From Gnetum montanum (taxonomy: Eukaryota; Streptophyta; Gnetopsida; Gnetales; Gnetaceae): a stretch of DNA of 33,231 nt. Location of the stretch: the NCBI GenBank assembly GCA_015680685.1, contig MNCI01011147.1, positions 118,549-151,779 on the forward strand, written 5' to 3'. Made by a program: the position numbers and the translations under genes. Position 1 is the stretch's first letter. Each line of letters opens with the position of its first letter. Below the pieces are notes generated by a model. The model worked only from the letters and a program-made list of their open reading frames with translations. It ran no database searches and was not told the DNA's origin. Below are positions 29,464 to 33,231 of this stretch, one piece after another.

Positions 29464-30336
29464 TGATGAGTAGTGAGCTATCCCTACATCCAACCATATG
29501 AATCACAAGCATTCACACACAATTTGATCAAATTTCATGGATGGAACTAGTTGTGCATCTAAATCATTATTCTTTGATCATAGTTTGCTATCTTCCCACT
29601 TGGACTAGTGGTAGCTTTGTCACATATGATTTAGTCCAAAGTGAGGCATATGATGTTGTCTAATTCTATGCTACTCCTAATGATGAAAAAGAGATAAATT
29701 AACTAAGCTAACGAATAATGGAAAATAAGATTTAAACTAGATTATATGTGATGAATATCTATTCCCAATTGTCCATACACATCTTGGAATTCATATAACT
29801 ATTGCTAGGATTGCCAAACATATGTCACTGGGTGTGCCAAACAATACACTATTGGATTACTAAGTACTTACACTTAAGCACTTGTGATAAAGTCATACTC
29901 ATTTTGCTTAATGAAAAGAATAGTGAATAGCAACAAATGGAAACATTAACTAAATAAAATAGTAAATAATTAAAGTAATAATAAATCTAAGTGAATGCAA
30001 CAATGATGGAAGTAATCTCGATCTTTATTTCAAGTCATGTAACATATCCAAGTACGTCACACTCAAACAAAGATGCCATATGATTACAAACATCACACTG
30101 CAGGCATGTACTGGGAATAACAAAACTTCAATGTAGAAATCTAAGACAGACTATAAAAAACTAAGAACTAAAACTATGTTCCAACTGTGCATCCATGTGT
30201 TGTATTTATAGGCTAGAATGGAAGAGATGATGTTGGATATTTGACATCATTTCCTGGGATCCAATATCACATATCCAATATTGGAGCCTTGATATTAAAT
30301 ATCCAATATCAGGGCTGACACAATTATGACTCATCA
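29464..30336 (-). mobile_element. LTR of element B (5' LTR), 873 bp
   Basis: On the minus strand it begins TGATGAGTCATAATTG and ends in TATGGTTGGATGTAGGGAT...CTACTCATCA. The TATA box is TATAAATA (30203-30210) and the polyadenylation signal AATAAA (30024-30029). GATATTGGAT-type motifs repeat upstream of the TATA box. The body is clearly diverged from the LTR at 3069, but the ends and signals agree. The right edge cuts the RNase H frame of element A. Confidence 0.85.
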
Positions 30337-30600
30337 ATAGCCTTAACAAATAATCAACCATCATATTCTTGTCTTCCTTGTGATTAATCATGTGTAGGTC
30401 AAACTCTTGTAGAAGAACTAGCCATCAAATTATATACAAACTAACATTTGATTTGTTTATGATGAAATAGATGGTGCTATGATTAGTGTAGATAAAAACC
30501 TTATATCCAAACACACAATGCCTAAATTTTTGGAGTGCAAAGACAATGGCTATGAGATCTTTTTTGATGGTAGTCTAATTTAGTTATGGCCCTAAAATGC
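30337..30600 (-). pseudogene. Ty3/gypsy RNase H (element A), cut by an LTR
   Basis: On the minus strand ALQKFRHCVFGYKVFIYTNH leads to a decayed middle and DKNMMVDYLLRL, collinear with 20274-20560. The Asp of the usual TDHS motif is Asn. The frame runs straight into the LTR of element B at 30336, just after the position of the SRL motif. Integrase of this element is not found to the left. Confidence 0.75.
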
Positions 30601-31954
30601 TTCAGCTAGCACAACAAATGTAGTAGAGTCTCTTCTTCCCATTGAATTGCACTAGGATTACACCCAATGCAAAATCAGAGGCAATTGTCATGATATGAAA
30701 GGGTTAAGTCTAGTTAGAACTTTGCAACATTGGAGTTTGTGTTAATCTTTTCTTCAAATATTGGAAGGCATTTTCATACTCATTATTCCATAGAAAAGGA
30801 ATATCTTTCTTCATTAGCTTAAATAATCACCTAGCTATTCTAGAATAATCTTTAATAAACCTATGATAATATCATGTATGACTAAGTAAAGATCACATTT
30901 TATTTTACTATTGTGGGAATTTGTGTCATGTTTTCAATGATGTAGACATTCTTAGGATCAACTTAAATTCTCCTCTTGGAGACATTATGGCTAAGGACTA
31001 TGGCCTCAATCATCATCAACTGGCTCTTCTTCTAGTTTAGATTTAAATTTACCTAGTAGTAGTAATGTAGAATCCATTAAGACTTCCATACTCTTGTTTA
31101 TGTATTCTTAGAATAATAATGTTACTATCTATTGAAATGTAACTAATGCATTACACAATTTGAAGGGAATATGCTTGAAAGAAAAGGTTCTTCATGGGTG
31201 GATGAAGGTAGTCTTGGCTTGATCCTTTAATGCTCTACTAATTTGATTATAACCACAATACCCATTAAAGAAACTACAGTACCCTTGGTTGGAGATGTTG
31301 TCTAGCACCTAATTCATGAATGATAATAAGAAATTGTGTAGCAATGTTTATCAACCTATTGTTAATATTCATTTTCTTTCTTTAGTGTAACCATAATCAA
31401 ACTAATCCACTCACTATTTGAAATGGTTATAATGAAATTAACTTGTAAGATATGGATAATAACATTCTTTATCACATTCCACATATTAGAATCAAGTCTC
31501 ATTGAAGTATTTGTTGAGGCCTAATGCTTGGGCCTATGTATATGTGATGATGTTAGATGGATGAGTTAATTCTTGTTATTATATCATGGAATCAGGAAAA
31601 GGTTTTCCTCTACTTAACAACTACCTTTTTAAGCTCAATTTTCTAAATAGACATCAAGTTGAAATTAATGATGATAGAATAACCATTAGTGAGGAACATG
31701 TATTCTAAGCTCTTCAAAACTAGCTTGAGCTTTAGTGGTGGTGTATGAATATTTTGGAACAAATCAAGAGTCTCCCAAAATTCAGGATCATATTACATCA
31801 CTACAACAATCATCAATATGTTTCCTTCATTTGAATAAGATAATTCAACATTAAATAAGATAAGAGAATCAATTGGAGCTTCTAGGATCTAATTGGTAGC
31901 CTCATGAAATAGATGTTCTTTAAGATAAATTATTCCTCTAATTGCATAGAGATG
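30601..31954 (-). pseudogene. Heavily decayed RT region (element A)
   Basis: By position, and by nucleotide similarity to 20600-21950, this is the RT. Short matches include a counterpart of the DSE...ISPL block near 31430 and of the interval before RNase H near 30650-30900. Stops are dense and no catalytic box is intact. It is more diverged than the copy in element C. Confidence 0.6.
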
Positions 31955-33032
31955 TTAAATAATATAGCAATTGCAATCATGCTTGTCACATAACCAAAAA
32001 GAATCATAAAATATCCTCTTATAATGCATTCTTCCAATCTTATTTTCTTCTACCAATTTCAAGATGAAGCATTGGAAGACTAGCCCAACATCAATGGTAC
32101 TTAGCCAACCTTTTTTAATAATGATATGAAAATTTACTATTACCTTATTTTTTAGATTTCTCACCAAGAAATTAGTTGGATATGTCTATTCCATTAAGGT
32201 TCTAATCACATCATTCACCTGCCCTCCTTGAACTATGTGTAAGGTTAGTTTGGTAGCTTCAGGAAAATATTGGTATTTTTAAGAGAAGGGAGCCTCCAAT
32301 TAAGGTATTGCTACATTGAGATGAAACTTATCCCTAATATGGAGTTACAAAGAGCTAGGAAATAATCCTTCTTACTAATTTGAACTTCAATCATGTGGTT
32401 TTTAGATAAACTTCCTTCCTTGACTGTCTATGTAGCTACCTTGGACATGGAAATAGTAATAACATTATTGCCATCAAATACCAGCTTATTAAGCTTATCA
32501 TACATTGTTGAAAATCTTGTTATTAAGGTAGGTAATTCACCTTAGCAATGATCATAGAATGGCACAAGGACCTCTTGAATATTTACCCACATCTTTCTTA
32601 AAGTATTTTTCTCTTCATAGGATGAAAATGATAATGTGGATCCAACCTTATGATATTCACATCTGTAGTTGTGCTAGAATTTATAACCATTGGGACTTCG
32701 AGTTACCATTTGTAACCAAATTAATAAGTGTTTGATAATATTTCTCTATAGCATGCTTATAATTAGGATCAACATAATAGATAATATCTCAAAATTTAGC
32801 TTACCTCAATTGTGGTTAACTAGAAATCCCTCCTTGCATGAGAATAAGAGGTATAAGTTGTTACACTTGTTATTGGGTAGCTTGTTGAGTAGGAACACTT
32901 GATGGATATAGGTAATGTTATGAAGTCATCTAAGGAAACTAGTAAGTACCTACTTGGATACCTTGAAAATAAGGATTGATAGAATGTAGCATTTGCTATT
33001 GCATTGGAGTAGGAAGATTTCATGAAGTAATA
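31955..33032 (-). pseudogene. Protease and gag end (element A)
   Basis: The frame 32167-31955 has KGWLSTIDVG and ISK-like downstream residues, matching WLSTIDAQLGIIDL in element C. Upstream (32250-33032) only decayed frames remain, apparently the gag C-terminus. The right end is interrupted by an LTR end at 33033. Confidence 0.6.
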
Positions 33033-33231
33033 TGATGAGTGGCGAGGTACCCCTACACTCAACCATACGAAACGAGCGTCGCATGCGCGATCCAGTCGAA
33101 CTCCGCAGATGGACTAGTGTGGCACCTAGATAGTTAGCTTTAGGTCGCAGTTCGCTGTCTTCCCACCTAGACTAGTTTTGCATATGTCACGTATGGTTTA
33201 GTCTAGATGAGGTGTATGATGTGTTCCTAAT
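33033..33231 (-). mobile_element. LTR end of a further minus-strand element
   Basis: TGATGAGTGGCGAGGTACCC here is the exact reverse complement of the last 20 bases of the LTR at 3069, and similarity continues through the GAAACGAGCG segment to the window edge. No primer site lies to its left, so this should be the outer end of a 3' LTR whose element continues to the right. Confidence 0.85.

Noticed and set aside
30206-30391. 61-codon frame spanning the LTR edge at 30336
   Set aside because: It is a chimera of the element A RNase H end and the U3 of the element B LTR, not a gene.

Overview
The window looks like nuclear DNA of a land plant with a large, transposon-filled genome, probably a gymnosperm. 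That is inferred from plant-type receptor kinases, heavily decayed Ty3/gypsy LTR retrotransposons sharing a tRNA-Asp-like primer site, long AT-rich intergenic DNA and tRNA-derived SINE-like repeats. It is not proven. Five isolated N bases (4963, 5726, 9250, 22906, 28498) each sit at a structural break and look like draft-assembly joins.

Layout. 1-3991: the 3' part of a plus-strand Ty3/gypsy element with a gag end and protease, no reverse transcriptase or integrase, a long noncoding tail, a purine tract and a complete 923-bp LTR. 3992-6963: intergenic DNA with an LTR piece cut at an N, a head-to-head SINE-like pair and a 3 x 75 bp tandem repeat. 6964-8142: the one intact gene, a single-exon receptor-like cytoplasmic kinase whose catalytic motifs are all lost, so a predicted pseudokinase. 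9251-9773: the C-terminal half of a GC-rich G-type lectin S-receptor-like kinase that begins abruptly at an N. 9774-13404: AT-rich DNA with little recognisable content. 13405-13607: a second head-to-head SINE-like pair, interrupted by an LTR.

13608-33231: layered retrotransposons. Element E (plus) is a short LTR unit around a coiled-coil reading frame. Element C (minus, 22568 down to about 17930) carries protease, RT, RNase H and integrase, all broken. Element D (plus, 22569 to about 23830) has an LTR, a primer site and a first ORF, and interrupts C. Element B (minus, 30336 down to about 26000) has an LTR, a primer site and gag but no pol. It is inserted just after the RNase H of element A (minus, 33032 down to 30337). 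A further minus-strand LTR enters at 33033. Two minus-strand copies of an unfamiliar ORF (15663-17090 and 23840-24941) each lie behind the same kind of TATA-bearing leader and the same noncoding block.

Only the two kinase loci look like host genes. No catalytically intact transposon gene is visible. The most interesting items are the pseudokinase, the paired SINE-like units with matching geometry, the GATATC-rich U3 regions shared by diverged LTRs, and the repeated block-leader-ORF arrangement.
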